DNA of 5,900 nt from JAYREN01 sp041908845 (GTDB lineage: Bacteria > Acidobacteriota > Holophagae > Holophagales > Holophagaceae), in contig JAYREN010000194.1 of NCBI GenBank assembly GCA_041908845.1, positions 1-5,900 on the forward strand, given 5' to 3'. Both the position numbers and the translations under genes were made by a program. Below the pieces are notes generated by a model. It had not been told where the DNA came from. It saw only the letters and a list, made by a program, of their open reading frames with translations, and made no database searches. Of this stretch, positions 5,365-5,900 are shown in pieces; within the stretch, counting starts at the first letter, position 1; the number at the start of each line of letters is the position of its first letter.

Positions 5365-5379
5365 TATCCACGAGGTCCC

Positions 5380-5760
5380 ATGAAGATTCTCCTCTCCAAT
5401 GCCTCTCCCGACCCTATCTACGAGCAGATCGTCCGCCAGGTGCGGGTGCAGATTCTCTCCGGCGAACTGCAAGAGGGCGAGGCCCTGCCCTCCATCCGCA
5501 AGCTGGCCCAGTCCCTCCAGATCAGCGTCATCACCACCAAGCGGGCCTACGACGAACTGGAGCGGGAGGGCCTCATCGATACCGTGGGGGGCAAGGGCAC
5601 CTTTGTCGCCTCGCCCAACATGGACTTCCTGAGGGAAAAGCGGGTGGCGGCGGTGGAGGGCAAATTGCGGGAGGCCATGAAGGAGGCCGAGGCTGCGGGC
5701 ATTTCGGCCAATGATCTGAAACAGATGCTCGTCTTGCTCCTGGAGCCCGACCATGCCTGA
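5380..5760 (+). CDS. GntR-family transcriptional repressor, YtrA subfamily
   Basis: Encodes 126 residues, the typical short size of YtrA-subfamily regulators, which lack a large ligand-binding domain. Residues about 10-77 form the winged helix: PIYEQIVRQVRVQIL, GELQEGEALPSIRKLAQSL, the recognition helix region ISVITTKRAYDELEREG and the wing GGKGTFVA. Residues about 78-126 are a charged helical tail expected to dimerise (REKRVAAVEGKLREAMKEAEAAG). The start is ATG 5380 with GAGG at 5372-5375; an in-frame ATG at 5332 would lie within the promoter and add a non-conserved extension, so it is rejected. The 3' end overlaps the ABC ATPase gene by 8 bases, the usual arrangement for this subfamily, in which the regulator controls its own operon with an ABC transporter. 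The effector is unknown. Confidence 0.93.
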   Translation: MKILLSNASPDPIYEQIVRQVRVQILSGELQEGEALPSIRKLAQSLQISVITTKRAYDELEREGLIDTVGGKGTFVASPNMDFLREKRVAAVEGKLREAMKEAEAAGISANDLKQMLVLLLEPDHA

Positions 5761-5900
5761 ACCCATCCTCCAACTACGGGGCCTGACCAAGCGGTTCAAG
5801 GCCTTCGCCCTCGACGATGTCAGCCTCTCGCTGCCACCCGGCGCCATGATGGGTCTGCTGGGGCCCAACGGTGCGGGCAAGACCACCCTCATCAAGGCCA
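5753..5900 (+). CDS. ABC transporter ATP-binding protein (3' truncated by window end)
   Basis: ATG 5753 opens a frame running to the window edge; 49 residues are visible. It begins PEPILQLRGLTKRFKAFALDDVSL, the standard N-terminal strands of an ABC ATPase, and has the Walker A motif GPNGAGKTT at residues 37-45, with Lys43 as the nucleotide-binding lysine. The Shine-Dalgarno GGAG (5742-5745) lies inside the end of the upstream regulator gene, 7 bases before the start, and the reading frames overlap by 8 bases, so translation is probably coupled. By family and context it should be the ATPase of an ABC-2-type exporter whose membrane subunit lies further downstream. Signature and Walker B motifs are outside the window, and the substrate cannot be inferred. 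Confidence 0.93.
   Translation, partial: MPEPILQLRGLTKRFKAFALDDVSLSLPPGAMMGLLGPNGAGKTTLIKA

Noticed and set aside
5332..5379. Earlier in-frame ATG at 5332 for the YtrA-type regulator
   Set aside because: It would translate the -10 and operator region, upstream of the predicted transcription start, and adds a non-conserved 16-residue extension; ATG 5380 has GAGG at suitable spacing.
5338..5895. 185-codon open frame on the - strand opposite the regulator and ABC gene
   Set aside because: The + strand has two clear overlapping genes with GntR and Walker A motifs; the reverse frame is their shadow.

Overview
The window reads as a piece of a GC-rich bacterial chromosome. Its genes are densely packed on the + strand and use mainly C/G-ending codons. 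The gene content is a MocR-type regulator, a secreted thermolysin-type protease with Ig-like repeats and a C-terminal adhesion-type beta-sandwich, and a YtrA-type GntR regulator overlapping an ABC transporter ATPase. This resembles Acidobacteriota of the Holophaga/Geothrix kind, but that placement is inference from style and family memory, not a database match.

Layout. (1) 1-707 is the 3' end of an alpha-helical protein that I cannot name. Seven bases later, (2) 715-2169 encodes a full-length MocR/GabR-type regulator: a GntR winged helix fused to an aminotransferase-fold domain. It keeps the PLP-anchoring lysine but appears to have lost most other cofactor contacts. (3) 2170-2496 is a 327-base gap with a perfect CRP-type palindrome (TGTGA-N6-TCACA), a weak -10 at class II distance, and a long leader of hairpins. 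The leader includes a possible H-type pseudoknot and a palindrome covering both the Shine-Dalgarno and the start codon of the next gene. (4) 2497-5220 encodes a 907-residue secreted M4 (thermolysin family) metalloprotease: signal peptide, FTP/PepSY propeptide, catalytic domain with complete zinc site, two near-identical 81-residue Ig-like repeats, and a C-terminal beta-sandwich. (5) 5230-5295 holds a small hairpin and a very strong intrinsic terminator. (6) From 5316 a new unit starts: promoter, palindromic operator, a 126-residue YtrA-type GntR repressor (5380-5760), and an overlapping ABC transporter ATP-binding gene cut by the window end.

How the parts may work together. The protease is a single-gene transcription unit, probably activated by a CRP/FNR-family protein and possibly controlled through its long leader. 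The YtrA-type gene and the ABC gene form an autoregulated operon of the kind where the repressor is relieved by a ligand linked to the exporter. The MocR gene sits in a separate unit with the upstream helical-protein gene; no target operator for it is obvious.

The points most worth a second look are the eroded PLP pocket of the MocR protein, the CRP-type promoter plus structured leader of the protease gene, the start-codon palindrome, and the double dyad over the YtrA-operon promoter. I see no CRISPR array, insertion sequence, tRNA, rRNA or phage-type system.
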